Assembly (NCBI RefSeq): GCF_040782645.1
Contig: NZ_CP160403.1
Location: 7,785,001 to 7,849,000 of the forward strand
Reading direction: 5' to 3'
DNA: 64,000 nt
Source of the DNA: Streptomyces sp. HUAS ZL42
GTDB lineage: Bacteria > Actinomycetota > Actinomycetes > Streptomycetales > Streptomycetaceae
The position numbers and the translations under genes were made by a program. The notes beneath the pieces were generated by a model. It searched no databases. It saw only the letters and a list, made by a program, of their open reading frames with translations, and was not told the origin of the DNA. Below, in pieces: positions 1 to 7,982 of the stretch. The number at the start of each line of letters is the position of its first letter. Within the stretch, counting starts at the first letter, position 1.

Positions 1-1
1 C

Positions 2-709
2 TCCTCCGGCGGCGCCCCGCTGCCGCCCGCCCTGGTCGAGAAGTTCCGGGCGGGCTTCGGTCCGTACATCCGCAACGGCTACGGGCTGACCGAGTGCAGC
101 GCGCCCTGCGCGTCCGTCCCGCCCGGCCGTGAGGCGCCCGTGGACCCCGCCTCCGGGACACTGGCCGTGGGCGTGCCCGGTCCCGACACGGTCGTACGGA
201 TCGTCGACGACCGGGGCGAGGAGGTCCCCTTCGGCGAACAGGGCGAGATCGTCGTTCGCGGGCCGCAGGTCGTGCCCGGTTACTGGCGGCGGCCCGACGC
301 CACCGCCGAGACCTTTCCCGACGGCGAACTGCGCACCGGCGACATCGGGTTCATGGACCCGCAGGGCTGGCTGTACGTCGTCGACCGCAAGAAGGACATG
401 ATCAACGCGTCCGGCTTCAAGGTGTGGCCGCGTGAGGTGGAGGACGTGCTGTACACCCACCCTGCGGTGCGCGAGGCGGCCGTCGTCGGAGTGCCCGACG
501 GGTACCGCGGGGAGACCGTCAAGGCCTACATCAGCCTGCGTCCGGGTGCCGAGAAAACGGACCCGGATGCACTCGCCGCCTACTGCAGGGAGAGACTGGC
601 GGCTTACAAATATCCGCGGCAGGTGGAGATACTGCCCGACTTGCCCAAGACGGCGAGTGGGAAGATCCTCCGTCGGGAACTGCGTTCCCGCGCGGACGAC
701 AGTCAGTAG
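2..709 (+). CDS. Acyl-CoA synthetase (AMP-binding), C-terminal part
   Basis: The gene begins before the window; reading frame 2 is open from the first bases. It keeps the second half of an ANL-superfamily adenylating enzyme: a YGLTE core motif near the left edge, then TGDIGFMD and the hinge/C-terminal signature DRKKDMINASGFKVWPREVE, and the late catalytic lysine in KTASGKILRREL. These enzymes activate a fatty or other carboxylic acid with ATP and transfer it to CoA. The substrate cannot be told from this fragment. It lies 15 bases upstream of a TetR regulator on the same strand, next to acyl-CoA dehydrogenase genes, which suggests one acyl-CoA catabolic locus. The frame runs cleanly to TAG, so it looks intact apart from the window edge. 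Confidence 0.9.
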   Translation, partial: SSGGAPLPPALVEKFRAGFGPYIRNGYGLTECSAPCASVPPGREAPVDPASGTLAVGVPGPDTVVRIVDDRGEEVPFGEQGEIVVRGPQVVPGYWRRPDATAETFPDGELRTGDIGFMDPQGWLYVVDRKKDMINASGFKVWPREVEDVLYTHPAVREAAVVGVPDGYRGETVKAYISLRPGAEKTDPDALAAYCRERLAAYKYPRQVEILPDLPKTASGKILRRELRSRADDSQ

Positions 710-724
710 CAGACGGAAAGGCAG

Positions 725-1327
725 GTGGCGGCAGTGCCCAGGACGACGGACGGGGACGGAGCTCCTGTGCCGCAGCGGCTCCTGGCCGCCGCCACCCGGC
801 TCTTCGCCGAGCAGGGATACGACCGCACCTCGGTGCAGGAGATCGTCGAGGCGGCCGGCGTCACCAAGGGGGCGCTGTACCACTACTTCGGCTCCAAGGA
901 CGACCTCCTGCACGAGGTGTACGCGCGCGTGCTGCGCGTCCAGCAGGAGCGGCTCGACGCCTTCGCGGGCGCGGACGAGCCGGTCGAGAAGCGCCTCAGA
1001 GCCGCGGCGGCCGACGTCGTCGTCACGACGATCGAGAACCTCGACGACGCGATGATCTTCTTTCGCTCCATGCACCATCTGAGCCCGGAGAAGAACAAGC
1101 AGGTGCGCGCCGAGCGCCGGCGCTACCACGAACGCTTCCGCGCGCTCATCGAGGAGGGCCAGGAGGCGGGCGTCTTCTCCACGGCCACTCCGGCCGACCT
1201 CGTGGTGGACTACCACTTCGGCTCGGTGCACCACCTGTCGACGTGGTACCGGCCGGACGGCCCGCTCAGCCCGCAGCAGGTCGCCGACCACCTGGCCGAC
1301 CTGTTGCTGCGGGCGCTGCGGCCGTAG
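725..1327 (+). CDS. TetR family transcriptional regulator
   Basis: A 200-residue one-domain repressor of usual TetR length. The N-terminal helix-turn-helix is clear at about residues 36-55 (TSVQEIVEAAGVTKGALYHY), followed by the FGSKDDLL segment and a diverged ligand-binding helical domain. The GTG start at 725 follows a purine-rich AGACGGAAAGGCAG stretch; a second GTG at 735 is possible. It sits between an acyl-CoA synthetase and an acyl-CoA dehydrogenase, so it is likely to sense an acyl-CoA and control these genes; a TetR-like palindrome at 3680-3697 upstream of the opposite-strand pair is the best candidate operator. Ligand and targets are inferred. Confidence 0.9.
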   Translation: MAAVPRTTDGDGAPVPQRLLAAATRLFAEQGYDRTSVQEIVEAAGVTKGALYHYFGSKDDLLHEVYARVLRVQQERLDAFAGADEPVEKRLRAAAADVVVTTIENLDDAMIFFRSMHHLSPEKNKQVRAERRRYHERFRALIEEGQEAGVFSTATPADLVVDYHFGSVHHLSTWYRPDGPLSPQQVADHLADLLLRALRP

Positions 1328-1347
1328 CCGCATCGCCGTACGCACGG

Positions 1348-1381
1348 GTAAGGGGCGGCCGCTCTGGCGGCCGCCCCTTAC
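1348..1381. terminator. Bidirectional rho-independent-type hairpin
   Basis: A perfect 15-bp stem (GTAAGGGGCGGCCGC with its complement) around a TCTG loop lies between the convergent TetR and acyl-CoA dehydrogenase genes. There is no long T-run, which is normal for Streptomyces terminators. Confidence 0.8.
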
Positions 1382-1397
1382 ACATGCTCCATCCGGC

Positions 1398-2612
1398 TCA
1401 CAGGTACTTCTTCAGCTCCCGCCGCGCCAGCGACCGCTGGTGCACCTCGTCCGGGCCGTCGGCGATCATCAGCGTGCGGGCGGCCGCGTAGAGCTCGGCC
1501 AGCGGGAAGTCCTGGCTGACGCCGCCGGCGCCGTGCAGCTGGATCGCCCGGTCGATGATGTCGACGACCGCACGGGGCGTGGCGATCTTGATGGCCTGGA
1601 TCTCCGTGTGCGCGCCCCGGTTGCCGGCCGTGTCCATCAGCCAGGCCGTCTTCAGCACCAGCAGCCGCAGCTGTTCGACGGTCACGCGCGCGTCGGCGAT
1701 CCAGTTGTGCACCACGCCCTGCTGGGCCAGCGCCTTGCCGAAGGCGGTCCGGGACACGGCCCGCCTGCACATCAGCTCGATCGCCCGCTCCGCCATGCCG
1801 ATCAGCCGCATGCAGTGGTGGATGCGGCCGGGACCCAGCCGGGCCTGGGCGATGGCGAAGCCGCCGCCCTCCTCGCCGATCAGGTTCGACACCGGCACGC
1901 GCGCGTGGTCGAAGATCACCTCGGCGTGACCGCCGTGGTAGTGGTCCTCGTAGCCGAAGACCTGCATGGCACGCTCGACCGTGACGCCCGGCGTGTCGCG
2001 CGGGACCAGGACCATGGACTGCTGGCGGCGGATGTCGGGGCCGTCCGGGTCCGTCTTGCCCATCACGATGAAGATCTTGCAGTCCGGGTTCATCGCCCCG
2101 GAGATGTACCACTTGCGGCCGGTGATGACGTACTCGTCGCCGTCCCGCTCGATGAGCGTGGTGATGTTGGTGGCGTCCGAGGAGGCCACCTCCGGCTCGG
2201 TCATCGCGAACGCCGAGCGGATCTCACCGGAGAGCAGCGGCTCCAGCCACTGCTTCTTCTGCTGCTCGTCGCCGAACTGCGCGAGCACCTCCATGTTCCC
2301 GGTGTCGGGTGCGGCGCAGTTCACCGCGGTGGGCGCGAGCTGCGGGGAGCGGCCGGTGATCTCGGCGAGCGGCGCGTACTGGAGGTTGGTCAACCCGGCG
2401 CCGTACTCGGTGTCGGGCAGGAAGAGGTTCCACAGTCCCTGCCTGCGCGCCTCGGCCTTCAGCTCCTCGACGACGGCCGGGGTGTCCCAGGGCGACGCCA
2501 GTGCGGCCCGCTGCTCCTCCGCCACCGCCTCGGCCGGGTAGACGTACTCGTCCATGAAGGCGAGCAGCTTGGCGCGCAGTTCCTCGGTGCGGGCGTCGAA
2601 CGCGAAGTCCAT
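1398..2612 (-). CDS. Acyl-CoA dehydrogenase
   Basis: A 404-residue FAD-dependent acyl-CoA dehydrogenase, full length for the ACAD10/11-like group. It opens with MDFAFDARTEELRAKLLAFM and has the mid-domain FAD/substrate motif FAMTEPEVASSDATNI, the ITGRKWYISGA segment, and a C-terminal domain ending in QLHGAGGVSQDFPLAELYAAAR and RRELKKYL. It introduces the alpha,beta double bond into an acyl-CoA in beta-oxidation. It is the second gene of an operon with the phosphotransferase, only 5 bases downstream, with AGGAAGGC as its ribosome site. The pairing with an APH-like kinase matches the mammalian ACAD10/11 fusion, which handles 4-hydroxy acids; that specificity here is inference. Confidence 0.93.
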   Translation of the reverse strand: MDFAFDARTEELRAKLLAFMDEYVYPAEAVAEEQRAALASPWDTPAVVEELKAEARRQGLWNLFLPDTEYGAGLTNLQYAPLAEITGRSPQLAPTAVNCAAPDTGNMEVLAQFGDEQQKKQWLEPLLSGEIRSAFAMTEPEVASSDATNITTLIERDGDEYVITGRKWYISGAMNPDCKIFIVMGKTDPDGPDIRRQQSMVLVPRDTPGVTVERAMQVFGYEDHYHGGHAEVIFDHARVPVSNLIGEEGGGFAIAQARLGPGRIHHCMRLIGMAERAIELMCRRAVSRTAFGKALAQQGVVHNWIADARVTVEQLRLLVLKTAWLMDTAGNRGAHTEIQAIKIATPRAVVDIIDRAIQLHGAGGVSQDFPLAELYAAARTLMIADGPDEVHQRSLARRELKKYL

Positions 2613-2617
2613 GGCCG

Positions 2618-3640
2618 TCAGCCTTCCTGAAGAGTGGTCAGGCCGTGCTCGATGAAGACGGGGACGAGGTCGCCGATGCGGTCGAAGCCGCGGCCGACCG
2701 TCTGGCCCAGTGTGTAGCGGTAGTGGATGCCCTCGAGGATCACGGCGAGCTTGAACCAGGCGAACGCCGTGTACCACGAGACGGCCGAGACGTCGCGCCC
2801 CGAGCGGGCCGCGTAGCGCTCGATCAGCTCGGCGGGAGCCGGGTGGCCGGGGGCCTGCGCGGTCGTGGAGACCGGCGAGTCGGGCATGCCGAGCGGCATG
2901 CTGTACATCACCAGCAGGCCGAGGTCGGTCAGCGGATCGCCGAGTGTGGACATCTCCCAGTCGAGGATCGCCTTGATCTTGTCGTCGGCACCGATCAGGA
3001 CGTTGTCGAGCCGGTAGTCGCCGTGCACGACGGCCGGGGCGGGGGAGGCGGGCAGCCGGCGGCCGAGCGCCGCGTGCAGCTCGTCGACGCCGGCCAGGTC
3101 GCGGTTGCGGGAGGCGTCGAGTTGCTTGCCCCAGCGGCGTAGTTGCCGGTCGAGGAAGCCCTCGGGCCGGCCGAAGTCCGCGAGCCCCACCTCGGCGGGG
3201 TCCACCGCGTGCAGCTCGACGAGGGTGTCCACCAGGGACAGCACCGCGCCGCGGGTGCGCTCCGGGCCGAGCGTGGCGAGCTGGTCGGCCGTGCGGTACG
3301 GGGTGCCCTCGACGAACTCCATCACGTAGAAGGGCGCCCCGAGCACCTCCTCGTCCTCGCACAGCAGCACCGGACTCGGCACCGGCACGCTGGTCGGGTG
3401 CAGTGCGCTGATCACCCGGTGCTCGCGCTTCATGTCGTGCGCGGTGGCCAGGACGTGGCCCAGCGGGGGCCGGCGTACGACCCATTTCGAGGTGCCGTCC
3501 GTGAGCTCGTACGTCAGGTTCGACCGACCGCCCTCGATCAGCCGGCCGGTCAGCGGGCCGTGCACCAGGCCGGGCCGCTCACGGTCGAGCAGGCCGCGCA
3601 GCCGGTCGAGATCGAGTCCGGGCGGGTGGTCGGGGCTCAT
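2618..3640 (-). CDS. Phosphotransferase family protein (APH/ACAD10 kinase-like)
   Basis: A 340-residue aminoglycoside-phosphotransferase-fold kinase. It has the nucleotide-binding lobe (GRSNLTYELTDG, then WVVRRPP with the ATP-contacting residues), the catalytic loop VVHGDYRLDNVL and the metal-binding DWEMSTLGDPLTDLG. The ATG start at 3640 has a good GTAGGAG ribosome site. Immediate coupling to an acyl-CoA dehydrogenase points to phosphorylation of a hydroxyacyl-CoA as in ACAD10/11, rather than antibiotic resistance. The promoter region contains a TetR-like palindrome at 3680-3697, so the operon is probably repressed by the TetR protein at 725. The substrate is inferred from family and neighbours. 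Confidence 0.9.
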   Translation of the reverse strand: MSPDHPPGLDLDRLRGLLDRERPGLVHGPLTGRLIEGGRSNLTYELTDGTSKWVVRRPPLGHVLATAHDMKREHRVISALHPTSVPVPSPVLLCEDEEVLGAPFYVMEFVEGTPYRTADQLATLGPERTRGAVLSLVDTLVELHAVDPAEVGLADFGRPEGFLDRQLRRWGKQLDASRNRDLAGVDELHAALGRRLPASPAPAVVHGDYRLDNVLIGADDKIKAILDWEMSTLGDPLTDLGLLVMYSMPLGMPDSPVSTTAQAPGHPAPAELIERYAARSGRDVSAVSWYTAFAWFKLAVILEGIHYRYTLGQTVGRGFDRIGDLVPVFIEHGLTTLQEG

Positions 3641-3679
3641 CAATGCTCCTACGGACGGATGAACGGGACACGACCAATG

Positions 3680-3697
3680 ATGCCGACCGGTCGGTAT
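3680..3697. promoter_or_regulatory. TetR-type operator palindrome upstream of the kinase/ACAD operon
   Basis: The core CCGACCGGTCGG (3683-3694) is a perfect 12-bp palindrome and the flanks extend the symmetry with one mismatch. It lies about 40 bases upstream of the 3640 start. ACCGACCGGTCGGT-like sites are the common operator class for TetR proteins that control acyl-CoA genes in actinobacteria. Binding is inferred. Confidence 0.6.
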
Positions 3698-3819
3698 GTC
3701 GTCCAGTGGGGACGCCCAAAGTGATCGGGGCCACGATAGGCCCACGGCTCCCCGGGCAGCATCGGGGGAGCCGTCGGCCGGTGTTTTTCGGCCGGGCTCG
3801 GTCATTCGGCCGGGCTCGG

Positions 3820-4143
3820 TCAGAAGACCAGCGCCGCCGCGCACGCCGCCATCGCCGCCGTGCACAGGACCGCCGCCGCGGCGTGCCGGAGGGCGAGCGC
3901 GGGCGCGGCGGTCGTCGTGGCCAGGGCGTGTATGCGGCGGTGGGCGATCAGCAGGAAGCCCAGCCAGAGCCCGCAGCACAGACCGCTCACCACGACACCG
4001 GCCGCCGACGGACCGCCGTGCAACGCCGTCTTCACGGCGAGCACGGTGGCCACGGTGCTCGACAGCGTCGTACGCCGCCAGGCGAGCCGGGTTCGCTCGG
4101 GCTGCAGCCCCGGGTCCCGCCCGTCGGCCGCGTCCGCGCTCAT
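3820..4143 (-). CDS. DUF202 family small membrane protein
   Basis: A 107-residue protein with the DUF202 signature near its N terminus (LQPERTRLAWRRTTLS) followed by three hydrophobic segments (about 31-43, 46-66 and 84-105). The function of the family is unknown; members are inner-membrane proteins often found in pairs, as here. Its ATG overlaps the stop of the upstream DUF202 gene (ATGA), so the two are translationally coupled and probably form one complex. Confidence 0.85.
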   Translation of the reverse strand: MSADAADGRDPGLQPERTRLAWRRTTLSSTVATVLAVKTALHGGPSAAGVVVSGLCCGLWLGFLLIAHRRIHALATTTAAPALALRHAAAAVLCTAAMAACAAALVF

Positions 4144-4532
4144 CCTTCCCATCCCACGAGTACGACGACGACCATCGCGACCGCCACGACGGCGACCGCG
4201 ATGCTCAGCAGCGCCGGGAACCGCGACACCGGCAGGTCCTCGCCCCGGCGCATCGCCCGCTCGCAGCGCACCCAGTGGTTCACCGCGCGCAGCGAGCACA
4301 GCACGCCCGCGGCGAGCAGCGCGAGCGCCAGCCCGACGCGCCAGCCCCAGCGCAGGTCCGGCAGGAACTGGTCGACCGCGAAGCCGCCGCCGATCAGCGC
4401 GAGCGCGGTGCGCAGCCAGGCCAGGAAGGTCCTCTCGTTCGCCAGTGAGAACCGGTAGTCGGGGGTGACGCCCTCGTTCCTGACCTCCCGGGGCGCGAAC
4501 CACAACCGGACGTTTTGCACGAACTCGATCAC
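4140..4532 (-). CDS. YidH-like DUF202 membrane protein
   Basis: A 130-residue YidH/DUF202 protein. A soluble start (VIEFVQNVRLWFAP) leads into the family motif YRFSLANERTFLAWLRTALA at about residues 27-46, then three transmembrane helices ending in a run of V, A and M. The GTG at 4532 is chosen because it gives the usual family N terminus; longer in-frame extensions are proline- and glycine-rich and unlike the family. It is coupled to the DUF202 gene downstream. The role is unknown. Confidence 0.85.
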   Translation of the reverse strand: MIEFVQNVRLWFAPREVRNEGVTPDYRFSLANERTFLAWLRTALALIGGGFAVDQFLPDLRWGWRVGLALALLAAGVLCSLRAVNHWVRCERAMRRGEDLPVSRFPALLSIAVAVVAVAMVVVVLVGWEG

Positions 4533-4564
4533 GCGTTTGACCTTACCGGGCTCGCGAAGGGCGA

Positions 4565-5080
4565 TCAGCCCGCTGTCCGGTGGTCCTTCAGCCGCTCGTA
4601 CGCCGCAAGTCCGTCCGGAACCCACTCCCACTCCGGCAGGCGGCGCTCCACCTCCTCCTCCGGCAGGAAGTCGTGCCAGGCCACCTCCTCGACCTGCGGT
4701 CGCACGGGGAGGTCGCAGCGCACCTCGTACACCGCCGACCACCAGGTCTGCCCCGCGCCGTCGTCGTAGAGGAACTTGAAGAGGAAGGCGGGCCGGGGCA
4801 GGCCGCTCACGCCCAGTTCCTCCTCGGCCTCACGCAGGGCCGCGTCGTCGTAGGCCTCGCCCGCTTCGACGACCCCGCCGACGAACATGTCGTACAGGGA
4901 GGGGAAGACCAGCTTGGTCGGCGTGCGGCGGTGGACGAAGATCCGGCCGAAGGAGTCGCGGGCCTGAATGAAGACGCATCGGTGGCGCAGCCCGCGGGCG
5001 TAGGCCTCGCCGCGCGGGGACTGGCCGACGACCAGGTCGTTCTCGTCGACGATGTCGAGAATTTCGTCTGCAGCGCTCAT
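4565..5080 (-). CDS. NUDIX hydrolase
   Basis: A 171-residue NUDIX protein. The NUDIX box is complete at the middle of the protein: GGVVEAGE, then REAEEELG with the metal-binding glutamates. The N terminus (DEILDIVDENDLVVGQ) and the HRCVFI and VHRRTPTK segments resemble the YfcD/isopentenyl-diphosphate-isomerase-like branch. It should hydrolyse a nucleoside- or other diphosphate-X bond with Mg; the substrate is not predictable. Start taken at ATG 5080 (MSAADEIL); a TTG four codons upstream is also in frame. It faces away from its neighbours and seems monocistronic. Confidence 0.88.
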   Translation of the reverse strand: MSAADEILDIVDENDLVVGQSPRGEAYARGLRHRCVFIQARDSFGRIFVHRRTPTKLVFPSLYDMFVGGVVEAGEAYDDAALREAEEELGVSGLPRPAFLFKFLYDDGAGQTWWSAVYEVRCDLPVRPQVEEVAWHDFLPEEEVERRLPEWEWVPDGLAAYERLKDHRTAG

Positions 5081-5110
5081 CGGCCCATCCAAGCAGGGCC
5101 CCGGGGGCGG

Positions 5111-5470
5111 GCGTCAGTTCGGCTGCGGGTCGCGCATGCGCTCGCGTGGGGCGGTGCCGGTGTCGGCATTGCCGGGTGCACGATGGCGACGACTGCCGTG
5201 GTGAGTGCGGCCGGGGCCCCTCGTACGGGCGTCAGTTCGGCTGCAGGTCGTGCTCGCGTGGGGTGGCGCCGTTGGCATTGCCGGGTGCAGGCCCGGCTGC
5301 ACGATGGCGACGACTGCCGTGGTGAGTGCGGCCGGGGCCCCTCGTACGGGCGTCAGTTCGGCTGCAGGTCGCGCACGCGCTCGCGTGGGGTGGCGCCGGT
5401 AGGCATTGCCGGGTGCAGGCCCAGCAGCACGATGCCCGCGACGATCGCCGCGAGTCCGGCCGCCTCCCAG
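5111..5470 (-). repeat. Three tandem copies of the DMT transporter 3' end
   Basis: The stop-codon context of the transporter gene, GCGTCAGTTCGGCTG on the + strand, occurs at 5350, again at 5229 and again at 5111, at periods of 121 and 118 bases. Each copy carries the same order of sub-motifs (CTCGCGTGGGG, then GGCATTGCCGGGTGCA, then CACGATG). Translated in the gene's frame the extra copies repeat GLHPAMPT and PRERMRDPQPN. The innermost copy is the real gene end; the two outer copies are degenerate and contain only remnants of the last 40 or so codons. They lie in the 272-base gap between the transporter and the NUDIX gene. Confidence 0.85.
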
Positions 5471-6246
5471 GCCAGCGCGCTGGTGTCGGTGCGCAGCCGG
5501 TCGCCGAGGAAACCCACGCCGCAGGCGATGCCGGCCAGCGGCTGGGCCGCGGTCAGGGCGGGCAGCGACATGCGCAGCGACGCGGTCTCGAACGCGCTCT
5601 GCACCAGGATCAGGCCGGTGACACCCAGTGCGAGCACGGCGTACGGCTGCCAGCCGGTGAGCAGTTCGGCGAAGCCGCCCGCGGAGAACCGCTGGCCGCT
5701 GACCCGCGTCAGGGCGTCCTGCACGCCGTACAGCAGCCCGGCCGCCAGGGCCAGCAGCACCGGTCCGGAGCTCAGCCGCGAACGCTTGGCGTACGTCGTG
5801 AGCAGCAGCGCCAGCCCGATCATCACGCCGATGATCAGCCAGTGGCGCAGCGGATCGCTGACCGCGCTCCCGCCGCGCGGCTCGCCGGCCACGATGAACG
5901 TGGTCACCCCGCCCGCGAGCAGGCCGAGGCCCGCCCAGCCCTGGCGGCCCAGCGGCTGCCGGGTCTGGTGGCGGGAGAGGGCGAGCGCGAAGAGCAGGTT
6001 CGTCGCGAGGAGGGGTTCGACGAGGGAGACCTCCCCCTGGCCGAGCGCGATCGCGCCCAGGACCATGCCGGCCACCATCAGCCCGATGCCGCCCAGCCAG
6101 CGCGGCACCTTCATCAGATCGAGCAGCAGCCGGAAGGACAGGAAGTCGCCGAGGGGAGCCTTCTGTGCCGCGTTCTGCTGGAGCACGAAGCCGAAGCCCA
6201 GACAGCATGCGGCGCTCACGGCGAGAACCAGAACCAGAACCGACAC
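5353..6246 (-). CDS. DMT (EamA-like) transporter
   Basis: A 297-residue integral membrane protein with about nine to ten hydrophobic helices, typical of the DMT superfamily as found in Streptomyces. It begins SVLVLVLAVSAACCLGFGF, has the internal repeat GMVLGAIALGQGEVSLVEPLL, and ends with a short hydrophilic tail LQPN. The GTG at 6246 places the first helix at the N terminus; upstream in-frame codons encode a non-membrane Pro/Arg stretch and would read through the inverted repeat, so they are rejected. The substrate is unknown. Its 3' end has been tandemly copied just downstream. Confidence 0.85.
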   Translation of the reverse strand: MSVLVLVLAVSAACCLGFGFVLQQNAAQKAPLGDFLSFRLLLDLMKVPRWLGGIGLMVAGMVLGAIALGQGEVSLVEPLLATNLLFALALSRHQTRQPLGRQGWAGLGLLAGGVTTFIVAGEPRGGSAVSDPLRHWLIIGVMIGLALLLTTYAKRSRLSSGPVLLALAAGLLYGVQDALTRVSGQRFSAGGFAELLTGWQPYAVLALGVTGLILVQSAFETASLRMSLPALTAAQPLAGIACGVGFLGDRLRTDTSALAWEAAGLAAIVAGIVLLGLHPAMPTGATPRERVRDLQPN

Positions 6247-6350
6247 GCTGCGTACCTCGATCGTTGGGCCGGGCCACGGGGTCGTGGTGCGTAGTGGCCG
6301 ACTGTAGCGTCCCAGGGCGGTCCATGCCCCGGGTGTGCCCGGAACCGGGC

Positions 6351-6400
6351 GGTGCACGCCATGGTCCGCTGCCGCACGGAACGCCGCCATGGCGTGCACC
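6351..6400. repeat. Perfect 14-bp inverted repeat in a divergent promoter region
   Basis: GGTGCACGCCATGG at 6351-6364 is exactly complementary to 6387-6400, separated by 22 bases. It lies between the divergent transporter (start 6246) and oxidoreductase (start 6512) genes. The arms contain NcoI-like CCATGG cores. It could be a two-site operator or a structured leader; no T-run follows, so a terminator is less likely. Confidence 0.75.
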
Positions 6401-6511
6401 ACACCACTGGGTGTCCGCCCCTGTGAAAAGCCCGTGAGAAATGATTACGGAACCCGGACCCGTACCCGGGATCCCTGGCCCGACCCCGGTCGCGGGTGCT
6501 CGAATGAAGAG

Positions 6512-7237
6512 GTGAACTCCGAACATCCCGAGGAGCGGGGCACACCCGTCGGCCGTCGCGTCTTCCTCGGCACCGTCGGCCTGGGCGTCCTCGGCGTCGC
6601 CACCGCGCCCACCCTGCAACGCGGCCTCGAGGCGTTCCTCGGCGGCGCCGCCGAAAAGGACCCCACCGGTCTCACGGGACTGCTCCCGAACGGCGGCGGC
6701 TTCCGCTACTACTCGGTGACCTCGTCCGTCCCGCACAAGAACGCCGGGAACTACCGCCTGACCGTCGACGGCCTGGTCGACCACCCGAAGACCTACACCC
6801 TCGCCGACCTCAGGGCACTGCCCCAGACCCGGCTCGTCAAGGACGTCCAGTGCGTCACCGGCTGGCGGGTCCCGGACACGCCGTTCGAGGGCGTGCAGCT
6901 GTCCCGGCTGCTCGATGCCGCCGGCGTGGGCGCGAAGGCCAAGGCCGTGCGCTTCACCTGCTTCGACGGCGCCTACTCCGAGAGCCTCACGCTCGACCAG
7001 GCCCGCCGCGCCGACGTCCTGGTCGCCCTGCGCATGCAGGACAAGGACCTCGGCCACGACCACGGCGGCCCGGTCCGCCTGTACGTGGCGCCCATGTACT
7101 TCTACAAGTCCGCCAAGTGGCTCTCCGGGATCACCGTCACCGACGAGGTGCGGCCCGGCTACTGGGAGGAGCGCGGCTACGACGTCGACGCCTGGGTGGG
7201 CCGCTCGAACGGACGGGACGATGAGCCTACGAGCTGA
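6512..7237 (+). CDS. Molybdopterin-dependent oxidoreductase (sulfite-oxidase fold, Tat-exported)
   Basis: A 241-residue protein of the YedY/MsrP-like oxidoreductase molybdopterin-binding family. The N terminus has twin arginines followed by a hydrophobic stretch (GRRVFLGTVGLGVLGVA, residues 14-30), a Tat signal. The Mo-ligating cysteine is C114 in KDVQCVTGWRVP, and the C-terminal VAPMYFYKSAKWLSGI and PGYWEERGYD motifs are standard. The GTG at 6512 has a GAAGAGG ribosome site. Its last codons overlap the next gene, a cytochrome b, which should feed it electrons through the membrane, as MsrQ does for MsrP. The substrate (methionine sulfoxide, sulfite or other) is not known. Confidence 0.9.
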   Translation: MNSEHPEERGTPVGRRVFLGTVGLGVLGVATAPTLQRGLEAFLGGAAEKDPTGLTGLLPNGGGFRYYSVTSSVPHKNAGNYRLTVDGLVDHPKTYTLADLRALPQTRLVKDVQCVTGWRVPDTPFEGVQLSRLLDAAGVGAKAKAVRFTCFDGAYSESLTLDQARRADVLVALRMQDKDLGHDHGGPVRLYVAPMYFYKSAKWLSGITVTDEVRPGYWEERGYDVDAWVGRSNGRDDEPTS

Positions 7238-7844
7238 GACCCCGCCGAGGGCCGTGCGGATCGGCCGCTTCAGCCGGGCCGAACGGTGGGTGCACCGCAC
7301 CACGGCCGCGCTGATGGGCGTGTGCGTGGTCACCGCGGCCTTCCTCTACGTCCCCGAACTCGCCCAGCTCGTCGGCCGCCGCGAGCTGGTGGTCCGCGTC
7401 CACGAATGCGCCGGGCTCGCCCTGCCGGTGCCCGTCCTGGCGGGCCTCGCCTCCCGTGCCTTCCGTGGGGATCTGCGCCTGCTGAACCGCTTCGGCCCGC
7501 ACGACCGCGTCTGGCTGCGCGCCGCCCTGCGCCGGGACAAACGGCGCGCGTCACGTCCGGCCGGCAAGTTCAACGCCGGACAGAAGATCTACGCGGCCTG
7601 GATCGCCGGCGCCACACTCGTCATGCTCGGCACCGGCCTGATCATGTGGTTCACACACCTCACCCCGCTGATGTGGCGCACCAGCGCGACCTTCGTCCAC
7701 GACTGGCTGGCGCTGACCATCGGCGTCGTCCTGGCCGGTCACATCGGCATGGCACTGGGCGACCCGGAGGCGCGGCGCGGCATGCGGACGGGGTCGGTGA
7801 GCCAGGAGTGGGCTGAGCGGGAGCATCCGTTGTGGCGGCGGTGA
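7221..7844 (+). CDS. Cytochrome b/b6-type membrane subunit
   Basis: A 207-residue membrane protein with four hydrophobic helices and conserved histidines suitable for two b-hemes: RWVHRTTA in helix 1, RVHECAG before helix 2, and VHDWLALT and AGHIGMA in helices 3 and 4. This is the cytochrome b561/formate-dehydrogenase-gamma layout. Its ATG at 7221 overlaps the 3' end of the molybdopterin oxidoreductase gene by 17 bases, so the two are coupled and very likely form an electron-transfer pair across the cytoplasmic membrane. The hydrophilic loop RRDKRRASRP is positive and probably cytoplasmic. Confidence 0.88.
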   Translation: MSLRAETPPRAVRIGRFSRAERWVHRTTAALMGVCVVTAAFLYVPELAQLVGRRELVVRVHECAGLALPVPVLAGLASRAFRGDLRLLNRFGPHDRVWLRAALRRDKRRASRPAGKFNAGQKIYAAWIAGATLVMLGTGLIMWFTHLTPLMWRTSATFVHDWLALTIGVVLAGHIGMALGDPEARRGMRTGSVSQEWAEREHPLWRR

Positions 7845-7982
7845 GCGGGGCCGGCGGGCGGCGCGCTCTCCGGCCCGGTTGCGGTGAACGGCTACTCGGG
7901 TGGCGAGGTCCCGCAGCACCCGCAGCAATCCGAGCCGGTCCGGTAACGGCGTCAACTGCTCGACCGGAAGAGCCACTTACCC

